Shown in pieces: positions 1-10,847 of a stretch of 64,000 nucleotides of DNA. The stretch is taken from positions 62,001-126,000 of the forward strand of contig NBAY01000049.1 of NCBI GenBank assembly GCA_002794775.1, written 5' to 3'. The number at the start of each line of letters is the position of its first letter. Positions within the stretch are counted from its first letter, which is position 1. The notes below the pieces were generated by a model that was not told where the DNA came from, ran no database searches, and was given only the letters and a program-made list of their open reading frames with translations. Origin of the DNA: Porodaedalea pini. Taxonomy: Eukaryota; Basidiomycota; Agaricomycetes; Hymenochaetales; Hymenochaetaceae. The position numbers were made by a program, and so were the translations under genes.

Positions 1-1003
1 CAGACAGCGCAGCCATTGTCCTCGCTCGCTTTCGATACATACGCGTGTGTCGTTTAGTTCATATCATTTCGTTTTTAGGGACTACCTTGTACTGAATCAT
101 CGTCCACCTAAAACAGAGCATAAGCAACATATGGCGACATCAGAAATGTGAGATCGGTAACGAGCTCATCTCCAGCCTCAGACGCGTTCCCGTCGTGCTT
201 CCCTCTTACGCCTCTACTATTCGCCTGCGCTAATGCAACTGATTTTGACAATGGACTAGTGATGAATAATCGATGTTCGCCGGCATCGGCGTCTCGACCA
301 AAGCTGGAAACGATCTGTTCACCGGGGCAACGATGATGCAGTTGTACTCTAACGCCGACCTTTCTAAGCTTCTCTCATGAAGAATATCTAGGCTTTGCCT
401 GTTCCATCTTCCGCTCACGAATAACACACATCTTACTTTACCTAAGTTCTCGGTGCTTCGATTTAGGCCGTGGAACAGCTGGGTCGCTTTTCTCCTTTCT
501 GCAGCGGGGAAACTAAATCGACCTGTTCTTGTTCCGTGTGGATTTCTGGTACTGGTGGAAGAATATCAAGATGTTGTTGTATTGTCGCCTTCTCCATCCC
601 GCATTTCGTCAGAACATCCCGAGCCAAGCATTATAATACATGATCAGAGGAACCATGTTGAGGATACTGTTGGCAATATTCTCGCAAGAGATGTTCGTGA
701 GTCCACATTTAGAACGATATTAATGTAACGTACTGACTTGTAACACTAGGATGACACAATCCAATTGATGTGCAAAGATGGAGTGCAGAGCTGCTATGCT
801 TGCATCACGAAGCAGTGTACGAAACGCAGGAACTAAGTGGATGCGTCAACTGCGCAGTTCCATCTGTCACCTAGCCTTTCATCGTCAGAACCTTGTTTTG
901 AACCTATGCTGGATATATAAGAGTCTTTCATGCGTTCGGGCCAAACGATCCTCACCCACGTCTACCTCCGGTCAGCTCGAATTGAAACAATATTCATACC
1001 ACA
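1..1003 (+). promoter_or_regulatory. 5' leader of DUF6533 array copy 1
   Basis: Conserved leader upstream of array copy 1. Recognisable blocks recur before copies 2-5: a block beginning ctcatctccagcc at about 167, a block with gttcaccgg(a/g)gcaacga at about 318, and a block with cacgaagcag near 808. The leader has short open frames, but their reading frames are not kept between copies, so I read it as promoter and 5' UTR rather than coding sequence. It runs off the left window edge. Confidence 0.55.
914..920 (+). promoter_or_regulatory. TATA box, DUF6533 copy 1
   Basis: TATATAA about 85 bases before the ATG at 1004. The same context, (g)atataagag followed by cat(g)cgttc, stands at the same distance in the other copies, so it is probably the core promoter. 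Confidence 0.6.
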
Positions 1004-2601
1004 ATGTCGTTTTCTATTCGATCTGATGTCCAGCCTATCGATCCAGACCTGGTACCGACCTGGGTCTCGGCGGTGACTCTCCAACAGTACTTTCAAATAG
1101 CAGCTGTTACCGTTTTAGTCTATGACACCGGTACGCACAGATACTTCGCACTCAACAGTGTTAAAGCAATGACCACATCTTTCAAAGTAATCACTATGGA
1201 TAAGGAGGTAAAGCATTGTCTTCCTCGTACTTCTGGCTTTAGAAACGTGCTGACTTTCTGTACGCCAGGTCAAACATTTCTGGGTATGCTTGAGAGTCCA
1301 GCCATTTCCAGCCACTAAATCATAACTTTTATGTCGGATATCTTCAAGAAAACTCCTCGGAAGCTTGTCAATATTGTTTATTTTGCAGTGAGTAGCGTAA
1401 TTACCAAATGTGAATTGATTGACCGTTTGACAATATCAGAACCGGTACATCGGAATTCTGGGTGCCGTAGCGTTCCTACCTTGTGAGCAGGACTCCACCA
1501 TGCTATCGTTTCTCTAAAAGAACTCTCAATTAACTGCCCGAAAAGGGAACACGTATGGAGTGAATCTTCCAATGTAAAATTTTCAAGTTCTAATGCGGCT
1601 TACTGAAGAATGACAGCATGCTTAGATGTGAGCAGAGAAGTCACAATGATATTCAACGGATCACTGACGTCTCTCAGGTAATTTCGCTCAGTGGACTCAG
1701 GGTATTGCCAGTAAGCCTTGGAAACTTACTTTTGTAAGCCTTCCCTCATAGATGATTTAGGCTGGGCCACTGTTGTCTTGATCGACTGCAAGTAACGATA
1801 TTGTATGCTGTTTAGTTCGCCTTACAAGTTTGATCTGCAGATATCCTAATGATTCGCGTCCTTGCACTCTATTCTCAAGGTGAGAGCAGAGGAGTTCAGA
1901 AAAACATTTACTCATCGTAGAATAGACAAGAAACTATCTGTATGCCTGAAAACGCTGCTCGGATTAGAGGCAGCTTTTACGTTGGGACTTATTATCTACG
2001 TCACTGTTAATGAAGACAGTGAGCCTTAACTTTATCCAGCCAGCATATGATCTTAATTCGCATTTAGTCGTCGTCGGAAGTCTTGCAGAAGGTGTCACTG
2101 TTTGTGGTTCAGGCAGCGTTGCGCTATGGCAGTGGGAACTTGTATCCTGGTGAGTGACACGAAGTAGCGCGAGCCTCTACTGACCTTTGACCAGGACCAT
2201 TCCAATGGCGTATGGGGTCCTTCTCATGGCCTTGGCCCTTTACAAGGCTGCTGAGTATTGGAGAATGTCTGCCGGCCTCAAGGGTTTCAACCTTGTCAAA
2301 GTTCTTGTCCTGGATCAATTCAAATATTTCATTCTGTAAGCTTACATTTTCATTTCTTAGCCACTAACCAACAACTTCTCTATTTAGTGTCGTTGCCTGC
2401 TGTGCGTTCAACATAGTGGACTTCAAGCTACAGGTATCAAATCCTTTTTTGGCAAACATGCTGAATTCTTTTGGAAATCCCTCTTTCCTTTGTGTTCTGG
2501 GCAGTCGAATGCTCGTCAACTTGAAGGAGGCGGGAGAGCAGGGAGTTAATGAGGGAACAAGTTACAGAATGGAGTCCGTGAGCGAGATTGAGTTCACTTA
2601 G
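1004..2601 (+). CDS. DUF6533-type multi-pass membrane protein, array copy 1
   Basis: Spliced gene of about ten introns. Exon 1 reads MSFSIRSDVQPIDPDLVP and then a hydrophobic YFQIAAVTVLVYDT. Splicing out 1131-1187 gives YDTVITMDKE, and the next exons give VKHFW, KTPRKLVNIVYFA and NRYIGILGAVAFLP. This is the DUF6533 pattern (YD, hhTxDKEhxxhW, NRY). Later exons give ILMIRVLALYSQ, DKKLSVCLKTLLGLEAAF and a last exon ending GSRMLVNLKEAGEQG...EIEFT. Seven membrane segments are expected and the protein is about 310 aa. DUF6533 proteins are fungal membrane proteins of unknown function. No frameshift is visible in the exons I could follow. Exon limits between about 1540 and 1690 are uncertain. Confidence 0.72.
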
Positions 2602-3878
2602 CTCTGGATAAAATCGTGAGTTCTATTACTCCACTTTATGCATTACGCGGTTATATGATATTGATACGTAGAGGGCCAGACCTACTCGAAGGCGCTTGAG
2701 GGGCGAACAAAGTGACCTTATTCCCTGTTTTCGGATTTTGATGAGATTTGGCATATAGCTTGGCCGGTTCGTTCCTTTGACTATACGCATCTCTGTGAAC
2801 GAGTTTTTGCGTTTCTGTACTGCCCTAGCTACCCATATGTTTATGTTACAACAGTTGTATTCGGATAATTATTTGTTGAAAAGTCGGTTTTCGATGCGGT
2901 GTGACAAAATAGAGTATTAGGGATTGACATGCCCGTCGCAAGAGTGAAAGTTCCGGTTGTCAGCCGGCAAAATAGAAAAATAAACGGAAACAAACATAAC
3001 GCGTCAAGCGCGCCCCTCTAGCTGATGACAGGTTTTGATTGAAATTCACCAGATGCGAATATCCTCAACAAGCAGAGCTCGCCTTGCGTAGGATCTTTGC
3101 GGCCCTTCAGCGCATCTTTCGAAGTTTTATATTGGCATTGATGATTAAACGCATATCATGTGGTCTAGCATAGCGTGGCTGTGCGGTCATGAAAAGTGTG
3201 CTACTCTCCTACTCTTGAGGCATCTAAACGCACGTTCAATCAACGCTGTCAGTGTGGAATTGTTTCCATCAGCACCTTCAAGGGCTGAAAAGGCAGTCCT
3301 GCCCGAATCCAACCTGAAGCTATAGCTGGATTTTCCGGTCTTTCTCATGTTCGCAGATATTGGTAAGCCGAGCCCTCGCCTTCTTCTCTTAGCAGGGAGT
3401 TGCTTTTCATCGCATCTCACAGTTGTCAGTTCAAGACCTTTTGAGAAAGTTAATTTCAGAAAAGCGATCAATACAATTCGTTCAGCAGCTAGTCGTTAGA
3501 AATGGCCTACTCAGTGTCTATGACCGTATGGGCCTCGTCGATATCGATGAACAGATGAACTTTATTTTGTAGAAGCCAAAGATGCCAGTTTTTGACGGAG
3601 AGGTAGAACTAAATCTCTGCGTTTCATGCATTCGACGTTGACGAGACTTTTTGACAGGTGGTTGCGCCTTGTCGTTCTGCTCGTTGGCACTCGATTTCTT
3701 CTGAGGTCGACATCCACTGGACTGACCGGACGCTCCGTTACAATCGCCCGAAACCATCCTACTTCTCGATGTCAAGTTGTACGTATTTTACTGCTTCGCA
3801 ATGTTCAAAGACTTGATGGGCAGATGACAGATCATATATCGATTTTTGCGTTGAGGACGCTCTCTTAACGATAATTTC
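2602..3878. other. 3' flank of copy 1, no confident gene
   Basis: The first 500 bases match the 3' flank of copy 2 (10848-11350), including gggattgacatgcccgtcgc near 2921 and agcagagctcgcctt near 3070. This makes copies 1 and 2 a subgroup. After about 3150 the match ends. Open frames on the minus strand (3187-3471, 94 aa, basic and Ser-rich; 3518-3775) resemble nothing I recognise, and I do not call them genes. Confidence 0.5.
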
Positions 3879-3949
3879 ATCAGGAAAACCCTCCTGGCCG
3901 GAACTGGTGGAATCATTGGAATGCGCCAGAAATTCTAAGTGATTCTGGC

Positions 3950-4060
3950 TCATTCCAATTCCGCATCATTCCTAAAGGTCATTCCCTACGCCGTGCATTC
4001 TGCTGCATTCCAATTACATTCCACTTACATTCCAATGGTATTCCAATCCCATTTTGTTAC
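3950..4060. repeat. 5' subterminal ATTCC repeat array
   Basis: The word cattcc or attcc(a/c) occurs about ten times in 110 bases, irregularly spaced. This resembles transposase-binding subterminal repeats. A matching array stands inside the other end at 7460-7735. Confidence 0.55.
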
Positions 4061-4120
4061 TTATCTTAGCATTTCCGACTCTTTATTAGTGTATTCCATA
4101 ATATTCCTAAACATTAACTA

Positions 4121-5780
4121 CTAAACTAAAAGGATGCCACGGCCGGTCGTCGGAATGAAGCCTTTCACGGTCATCATGTACAGACCACCGGCAAACTTCT
4201 TCTCAGACTTGATGCCCAGGATGACGGGTACGGCAAGCAGCTCCTTTGGTACATGCGACGATGTAAGGCACGCCGCAGCATCGATCTTGAGTTCCACAAA
4301 ATCTACCTTGTGAAGCTTGGTCTCGCCGGTTCTGAGAGCACGCAAGTATGAAGCAGTGTCAGCACGACATCGTCCCATTGTCACGACGCGCAGGCAAGAC
4401 ATGTACCTTGCCTTTGCGTGCTCGAACATCTCCTGTTGAATAGTCTTGAGAAGTGCAGGTATGGCAGTCTCCTTCAAGCCCGTATCACGTCGCACAGAAA
4501 GTGTTTGCTTCTTCTGGATATCAACTGGACTGAGTTCAAGGCGAAGTGGAGCACCTGGACAAAAAGCCATTTGTAAGACCACAGGAAAACCGAGAAATAA
4601 GGAATAATTGAATTTTCGCGCCTTCTGTTTCCAGTCGTTGAACTTGTAGCCAGGAGTGTAGCCGTCCCGTACATCCACCTTCGCGCTTTCCTGAGCGTCT
4701 TCGCGAGCTCCTCACAGCGGTCGTATAACTCCTACTTATTAGTGCGCATGGTAATACCGCAGGAGAACGAGCGACGCGTGATGGGAGAACAAGACCCTGG
4801 TTGTCGCCACGAATCATGACCATGATTCCGACCATGCGTGTGCTAAGGCTCCACGTGTTCTGCCACAGAATAATTTGCCACCGTTCAGACCCGTACCCTG
4901 CGGATCGTCCAGGTCTGAGACCACGACGTTGAACATCTCTGGCCGTGAGAAGTCTTGGCCAAGGCAATGCGACGTCGCAACTTGGATGCCACGGCCGGTC
5001 ATCGTGTAAAGACCACCGGCAAACTTCTCCTTGTCCGACTTGATGCCTGTGATGACGAGTACGGTAAGCAGCACCTCGTACACGCGACGATGTAAATTGA
5101 GAATTTCCCGTACTTCAGTAGGGATACATGACCGTTTCTGTAGTCGGACAGATTGCTATGGGCTCCTCAAGCTCGGAGCTCCCTCTGAAGACGCATGTCA
5201 TACCGACCTTAATCAGCGCCTATAATATTTGTCAGCACAAAGTGAGGATTACAGAACAATCAACGCACGTTCGTATACCAACCCGGAAAGTCGACCCTTT
5301 CTTCATGCCAATAGCAATCTTCACCGTGCCGTCAATTCTCCCTTCCTCTTTCGTTGCCTTTTCCTGGGCGACAATTGCAGACGTGCGCACAGCAGGCGCC
5401 ACAGCCTCGGCCTTGAGTTCCACGAAATCTACCTTGTGAAGCTTGGTCTCCGTTTCGAGACACGCCAGTATGAAGCAATGTTGGTTCCAGGGAGGAAGAC
5501 GGTAAAATCAGAGGCGAGTGCATGTACGGCGAAGAGAGAAGTCGATGATGTGAGTGATGCATCAAGGACCGTGACAACCTTTGGGAATGTGTTTGCGTCA
5601 AGTGCTAATGGTGAAACTGGACAAACTTTAACAATGCGTGTGGACAGATAAAGAGACTGGGCTCATGGGAGTCCTTGTCCAACACAAAAAATTATTTTAG
5701 CAGGTCTGGCGATGCGTGCAATGACGACAACAGGAACTGTTGCGGCAGACTTTACGGTCTTCGGCTTGAAGACGAGCATT
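4121..5780 (-). pseudogene. Scrambled prolyl-tRNA synthetase pseudogene (captured gene fragments)
   Basis: Read on the minus strand, pieces of a eukaryotic cytosolic ProRS appear in order. An N-terminal piece (KPKTVKSAATVPVVVIA, about 5780-5700) is followed by SPLAL...KVVTVLDASLTSS (about 5630-5470) and VDFVELKAEA...DGTVKIAIGMKK (about 5440-5310). Next come EEPIAICPTTETVMYPY (about 5180-5120), EKFAGGLYTMT...GRGIQ and ATSHCLGQ (about 5040-4960), and STRMVGIMVMIRGDNQGLVLP (about 4850-4790). The anticodon-binding region, VDVRDGYTPGYKFNDW and VRRDTG (about 4680-4450), follows. N-terminal sequence then starts again (ETKLHKVDFVELK, about 4330) and runs into a second KFAGGLY...TTGRG copy (4200-4130). 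Much of the catalytic core is missing and there are stops and frameshifts, so it cannot encode an enzyme. It was probably captured by the surrounding TIR element. Confidence 0.8.
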
Positions 5781-6563
5781 CTAATAAGTTGAAGGTCAGA
5801 AGTCGGGACGGCATGTTGCCTGCAGCAGTGAGTGCATCCCACCAGGCGGCCGGTGAGGCTACCACTTCGTGTGTGATGGTTGCGGTGGGTGTGATTGAGG
5901 GTTTTTTCAGACATTCTGTAAGGACGTCGGCACCAGACATATTGGAGTGGCAGCAGATGTGAAAGCGATGTGTGGCATGTCGCGTCAAAACCAACATACA
6001 TGTGATCAAGTTCCCACACCTCTTCTGTGGATGACACATCCAGGTGTGGGAAATTGGACTTAGCAGTTTTTGTCACCTGAAGTGCCTCCAAATACAAAAT
6101 ACATCATATCTCACTCAATTCTTCACAAAAACTCTTCAGAAAAGTTTCTAAATTTATGTGAGCTTAGAGGACAGAAGGTGGAATATTGAGACTGCAGTAG
6201 TGAAAATGGGTGTTTTTTGAGAAAACCTCCTTCCCAGATTTTTCCTGAGCTCAATTTTGAAGCTAATGACATGAACCTTGTTGGAGAATGGTATCTATAC
6301 TGTATATTAAAGTATAGATGGCTTATAACAATGCAGGCAATTTTTTGACAACTGTCTGAGTCAAGCAAATTTGGATGAGTTTGAGGGTTTCAGCACAACA
6401 GTCAAACAGGACAAGAGGAGACATTCACTCTAGTTCATCCCTCATAACATCAATAGTATAGTATATAGACCATTCTCCAACAAGTTTCATGTCATTAGCT
6501 TCAAAATTGAGCTCAGGAAAAATCTGGGAAGGAGTTTTTTCTAGAAAAACACCCATTCTCACT

Positions 6564-6577
6564 ACTGCAGCCTCAAT
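6564..6577. repeat. SINE target-site duplication, left copy
   Basis: actgcagcctcaat, repeated exactly at 7181-7194 on the other side of the insertion. Confidence 0.8.
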
Positions 6578-7180
6578 TTTTTTTTTTTTTTTTTTTTTTT
6601 GAATGCATTTATTATGCGCGTCAGCCATTATGTAACTACAAATGTGCGCAAAAAGATTGCTCCTTTTGCCTATGGATATGATCACTTCCAATTTGGTAAG
6701 GAGATCTCTCCCCTGTACTTCGGTTGACCCATGGTGAGGCACTGATGGTTGGTTGCAGCTTTCGCCTTGCATATTTGGGGATTACCTGCCTACTACCACT
6801 TCCTTCAGCCACATTACCACTAGGGAGTCACCTGACAGGTACCGATATTTATTAAGGCTTAGGTGGCCCATAGCCTACTTGATGTGTGGCTTCTCATTTT
6901 CCCAAGAGGGGCTGAGTAGACCCTGAGGCATTAGGATGGGTTCACCACCAACCCTAAGGGGATGTGCGGGTCTTGGGCCTGACCCCATGTTACCGGCCAG
7001 TGTATTTCGCTGGTACGGTCCGGTTAGACCACCTGCCAGGGTCTTTTTTCCACAGCCATTACAGCCTTAGACACATTTGTTTTCAGTGAGGGATTGAACC
7101 CATCACCTTCCAAACCTCCACCTATACAGCTTCATTTTGGTGTTGTGCCATGTACTTGACCACTGCCCCATCCCACCCCC
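6578..7180 (-). mobile_element. tRNA-derived SINE, about 600 bp
   Basis: The insertion is flanked by a perfect 14-bp duplication and ends in a run of 24 T on the + strand (6577-6600), that is, a 3' poly(A) tail on the minus strand. At the opposite (5') end the minus strand shows a polymerase III promoter: an A-box-like tggggcagtgg (7170-7160) and a B-box-like ggttcaatccc (7100-7090). It has no open frame. These are the hallmarks of a tRNA-headed SINE mobilised by a LINE. It splits the right arm of the inverted repeat, so it is the youngest insertion of the stack. The family name is unknown to me. Confidence 0.78.
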
Positions 7181-7194
7181 ACTGCAGCCTCAAT
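7181..7194. repeat. SINE target-site duplication, right copy
   Basis: actgcagcctcaat, identical to 6564-6577. Confidence 0.8.
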
Positions 7195-7459
7195 ATTCCA
7201 CCTTCTGTCTACTAAGCTCACAAACATTTAGAAGCTGTTGAAAAATGAATTTGGCAACATTTTTGAAATGATTCTGTGAAGAATTGACAGAGATATGGAT
7301 TTAACAGGTTTTTGAGGTGCTGAAATGCTCAAATTTTGTGATCTTCACATATGCATGTCTCAAGACTTATGAAAAACACTGTAACCTGCAGATAGTTCAT
7401 GGGTCCCAGTATAGGTCCAAGAAGCCAATCTAGTACCTGCACCTGTGTCAAGCCATGGC

Positions 7460-7735
7460 AGAATCTAATGAATTCCACAATCAATTTTTTATTCTACAAA
7501 ATTCCATAGAATCTATGAGGTGTATCATTTTTCTATCTATATTCTAAATTTCAAGCTGCCGATTCTGTTCAATTCCAAATGTTCGGCTTGCTGATTCCAG
7601 AAAATTCCAACAGAGCTCCAGAATTCACCTCAATTCCATCCAATTCTGAACAAGCTTGCTGAGTCCAAGCACATTCTAATATCATTCCAGAATATTCTAC
7701 CAGTATTATTGTATTCTAAGCCAATTCTATCTTTT
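7460..7735. repeat. 3' subterminal ATTCC/ATTCT repeat array
   Basis: About twenty attcc, attct or gattcc words in 275 bases, ending just before the right terminal inverted repeat. Confidence 0.55.
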
Positions 7736-7759
7736 TCCGCTTGGGAGGGTTTTCCTGAT

Positions 7760-9246
7760 GTTGTGCAATTGTTTACTCACAGTCTTTGCTCTGCCGTTCA
7801 ACCGAATGAACGAGGCTTATCTTGACTATGCTAGCGCTCATTGGATGGATATAAGACGGGTCACAATACAATCCAGACTCTGTGCAGCGTATCACGGCAC
7901 GATGACGGAGTATGCCTAGACGTCGAAGGCGTGAAGACAAAACGCTCACTTCACACGGGTGAATTCGCAGAGAATAAAGCGACCTCGATAACAAGACTGA
8001 ATGAAGATTTTACAGGAAACAGATGAGACCAACAGTTTGCGAGAGACTATTATGTGCAATATGCTGCGACGGCAGTGTATCACGCGTGAGGAGCACTCCG
8101 GAAAGTATCAATAAGAGTGGAGATCTACTGCAGGCGAGGACAGAGTCAGTCGTTCGCAAAGATAGAAGGAAGCATCGGTGTTTCAATCGCGATTGGAATA
8201 CAAAAACGGCTTGAAAATAAGTAGGGAATCGGAAGAAGACATCAAACGAATCTCCTGTTTGGGTTGTGTGTGGCCATTACCCTATCGGGAGAAAACCCTC
8301 GGTTGCTGCCGCTGAACACAACGCGTCCGAGCCGAGCTCCTTCCTCATTTCAACGCCTATCTTCGAGTCGATACCATACCGGATAGAGGGAATCAGGCTA
8401 TGACGTAAGGACTCTGCAGGGACATCGAACTCCCATTGCTCAGCAACTAGCTCGGCGACTCTAACGAGTTGATCGAGGAACAGCTCCCTTCCCCTGTTAC
8501 GCTTCTTCTATTCGTCTGTGCTACTACAACTGAGATCGTCAACGGGCTGGAGATAACCGATCAATATCATTACAATGTGGACGATACCGGTGTCTCGACT
8601 GAAGCTGCAGACGATCAGTTCACCGGAGCAACGATGACGCCGTCGTACGCTATCGCTGACCTTTCTGAGCTTCTTTGCCTGTTCGATCTTCTGTGCACGA
8701 ATAACATGCACGCTATTTTCCGCATGGATTCTTCAGGTACTTTGGTTTGCGCCGTGAATATGCTGGATCGCTTTCTCTTCTGCGTACTGTGGAGAAAACA
8801 AAATCTCTACTTCGCAATGATTCTGGGGAACATCAGGATGTCTGTCTACTCTCGCCTTTTCCCGAGTCTATTCCGTGTTTCATCTGTTCATTAAAGAGAC
8901 ATATCCGCAGCAGGAGAAACCTAGTTGAGGATGCTGTTGCCAAGATCCTCGCAAGAGAGGTTCGCTAAGAATGTCCCTCATATAATGCTGACTCGTAACA
9001 CTCGGATGATACGATCTAAATGGAATGTAAAACTGGTATGCTTGCATCGCGAAGCAGCATACGAAACGCAGGAACTAAGTGGATGCCTCAACTGTGCAGT
9101 TCCATTCGTCGCCTAGCCTTTCATCGTCAGAACTCTGTTCGGAGCTTGTGCTAGATATTTAAGAGTCATTCATGCGTTCAAGCCAGATGATATCCCGCCC
9201 ACATCTACCACCGGTCACTTCGAGTTGAAACAATCTTCCTACCACA
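7760..9246 (+). promoter_or_regulatory. Leader of DUF6533 copy 2
   Basis: From about 8211 (aagtagggaatcggaagaag) the sequence matches the leaders of copies 3 and 5. From 8460 it follows the common leader, including gcgaagcagcatacgaaacg near 9049. The longest frame, 141 aa at 8469-8894, is not conserved in the other copies. 7760-8210 has no recognisable gene. Confidence 0.5.
9155..9165 (+). promoter_or_regulatory. TATA-like box, DUF6533 copy 2
   Basis: atatttaagag in the conserved TATA position about 85 bases before the ATG. The TATATAA of copy 1 has become ATATTTAA. Confidence 0.5.
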
Positions 9247-10847
9247 ATGACATTCTATATTCGATCTGATGTCGAGCCTATCGACCCAGAACTGGTACCA
9301 ACTTGGGTTTTCGAATTGAATCTCGATCAGTACTTTCAAATAGCAGCTGTCACAGTTTTAGTTTATGACACCGGTGCGTACAGATACTTTATACTCAAAG
9401 TTATTTTGACAATAACTGCGCATTTCAAAGTGATCACGATGGACAAGGAGGTGAAGCCATTGCGTTCCTCTTATTTCTGACTGAAGAAACATGTTAACTT
9501 TCCGTACTCCAGATCAAATACTTCTGGGTACGCTTGAGACTCCAACCATTTCCAGCCGCTAAATCATAACTCTTGTGTGGGATGCCTTCAAGAAAATGCC
9601 GCGTAAGCTTGTCAATATTGTTTATTTTGCAGTGAGTAGCGTGATGTCTAAATGCGCGTTGATTGACCAATCGTGACATCATCAGAATCGGTACATCGGA
9701 ATTCTGGGTGCTGTCGCAAGCCTGTTTTGTGAGCAGGAATCCACTACGCCATTATGTTTTTAGAAACACTCTCAACTAACTGCCTACAAAGGGAACATGT
9801 ATGGAGTAAATCTTCCACAGTAAGTTTTCCAACCTTTGGTGCGGCTTAGTGAAGAATGACAGCATGCCTAGATGTGAGCAGAGAAGTCATAAAAATATTC
9901 CGGGGATCACTGACGTCTCTCAGGTGATTTCGCTGCCTGGACTCGGAACATTGCCAGTAAGCCCTGGAAACTTACTTATACAAGGCTTCCCTGATAGATG
10001 ATTTAGACTGGACCACTGTTGTCTTGATTGACTGCAAGTAACAATATTGTATGGTGATTAAGTTGGCTTACAAGTTGGGTCTGCAGATATCCTCATAATC
10101 CGTGTGCTTGCACTTTACTCCCAAGGTGAGAACATAGGAACTTAGAAAAGCGTCTACTCATCATAACATAGACAAGAAACTATCTGCATTTCTGAAAACG
10201 CTGCTTGGATTAGAGGCAGCTTTCAAGTTTGGACTATATGTCTACGCCAATATTATTGGAGACGGTGAGCCTGAACTTTATCCGGCCGGTGTATGATCTC
10301 AATCCGCATCTAGTTGTCGTTGTCGTCGTAAGTCTTGCAAAAGGTGTCACGGTTTGTGGTACAAACATTATGCCATGGGGATGGGGAGTTGTGGACTGGT
10401 GAGTGACGCGGATTAGCACGAGCCTCTACTGATCTTTGACTAGGACCATTCCAATGGTGTATGGAGTCTTTCTCATGGTTCTGGCACTCGTTAAGGCTGC
10501 CGAGTATTGGAGAATGTCGGCTGACCTCAAGGGTTTCAATCTTGTCAAAGTTCTCGTCTTGGATCAATTGAAATATTTCATTCTGTAAGTTTGCATCTTC
10601 GTTTCTTAGCCGTCAGCCAACAGTCTTTTTTAGTGTCGTGGCCTGCTCTGTAGTCAACATAATGGAGTTCAAGCTACAGGTTTCAAATATTTTTTGGGCA
10701 GACATTCTATTCTCTCTTGGAAACCCCTCTTTCCTTTGTGTTCTGGGCAGTCGAATGCTCGTTAACTTGAAGGAGGCGGGAGAGCAGGGCGTTAATGAGG
10801 GAACGAGTTACAGAATGGAGTCCGTGAGCGAGATTGAGTTCACTTAG
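9247..10847 (+). CDS. DUF6533-type multi-pass membrane protein, array copy 2
   Basis: Best-resolved copy. Exons: 9247-9373, 9431-9450, 9513-9527, 9593-9631, 9686-9728, then two or three small exons up to about 10038, then 10087-10125, 10172-10264, 10314-10398, 10444-10584 and 10634-10847. They join in phase to give YDTVITMDKEIKYFW, KMPRKLVNIVYFA, NRYIGILGAVASLF, ILIIRVLALYSQ, DKKLSAFLKTLLGLEAAFKF, SLAKGVTVCG...PWGWGVVDW and the long C-terminal exon with VLGSRMLVNLKEAGEQG. A dipeptide NR before Y and a final GSRMLVNL are typical of DUF6533-linked seven-helix proteins. The donor before 10087 is best explained as a GC-AG intron (gac t|gcaagt), which gives LIDYILIIR. The function of the family is unknown. 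Confidence 0.78.

Larger units (their letters stand above)
6115..7290. repeat. Long imperfect inverted repeat, interrupted by a SINE
   Basis: The left arm (about 6115-6291) and right arm (6470-6577 plus 7181-7290) are reverse complements with about 85-95 % identity by eye. For example, ccattctccaacaagtttca at 6470 faces its complement, with two mismatches, near 6290. The arms flank a 178-base spacer. The right arm is split by the SINE. It could be the relic of a fold-back element or internal structure of the host transposon. Confidence 0.7.
3879..7759. mobile_element. TIR DNA transposon, non-autonomous, about 3.9 kb
   Basis: The ends are a perfect 16-bp inverted repeat: atcaggaaaaccctcc at 3879-3894 and its reverse complement at 7744-7759. 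Inside both ends lie subterminal arrays of ATTCC/ATTCT words, all in direct orientation (about 3950-4060 and 7460-7735). No transposase frame is visible. The cargo is a scrambled prolyl-tRNA synthetase pseudogene (4121-5780), a long inverted repeat (6115-7290) and a nested SINE (6578-7180). No target-site duplication longer than the palindromic AT can be read, so the superfamily stays open. Subterminal repeats with CAGG-type ends would fit one of the large fungal cut-and-paste groups. It sits between array copies 1 and 2. Confidence 0.75.

Noticed and set aside
3871..3880. 8-bp target-site duplication of the 3.9-kb TIR element
   Set aside because: The eight bases before 3881 (aatttcat) and after 7757 (atgttgtg) do not match. 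Only the palindromic AT is shared.
5229..5651. 140-aa + strand ORF inside the TIR element
   Set aside because: The minus strand of the same stretch matches prolyl-tRNA synthetase; the + frame is its shadow.
7088..7175. Functional tRNA gene
   Set aside because: A and B boxes are present, but no cloverleaf with acceptor and anticodon stems could be drawn, and the poly(A) tail plus target duplication mark a SINE.
8469..8894. 141-aa + strand ORF in the leader of DUF6533 copy 2
   Set aside because: The homologous leader segments of copies 1, 3, 4 and 5 have stops and frame changes here, so the frame is not conserved.
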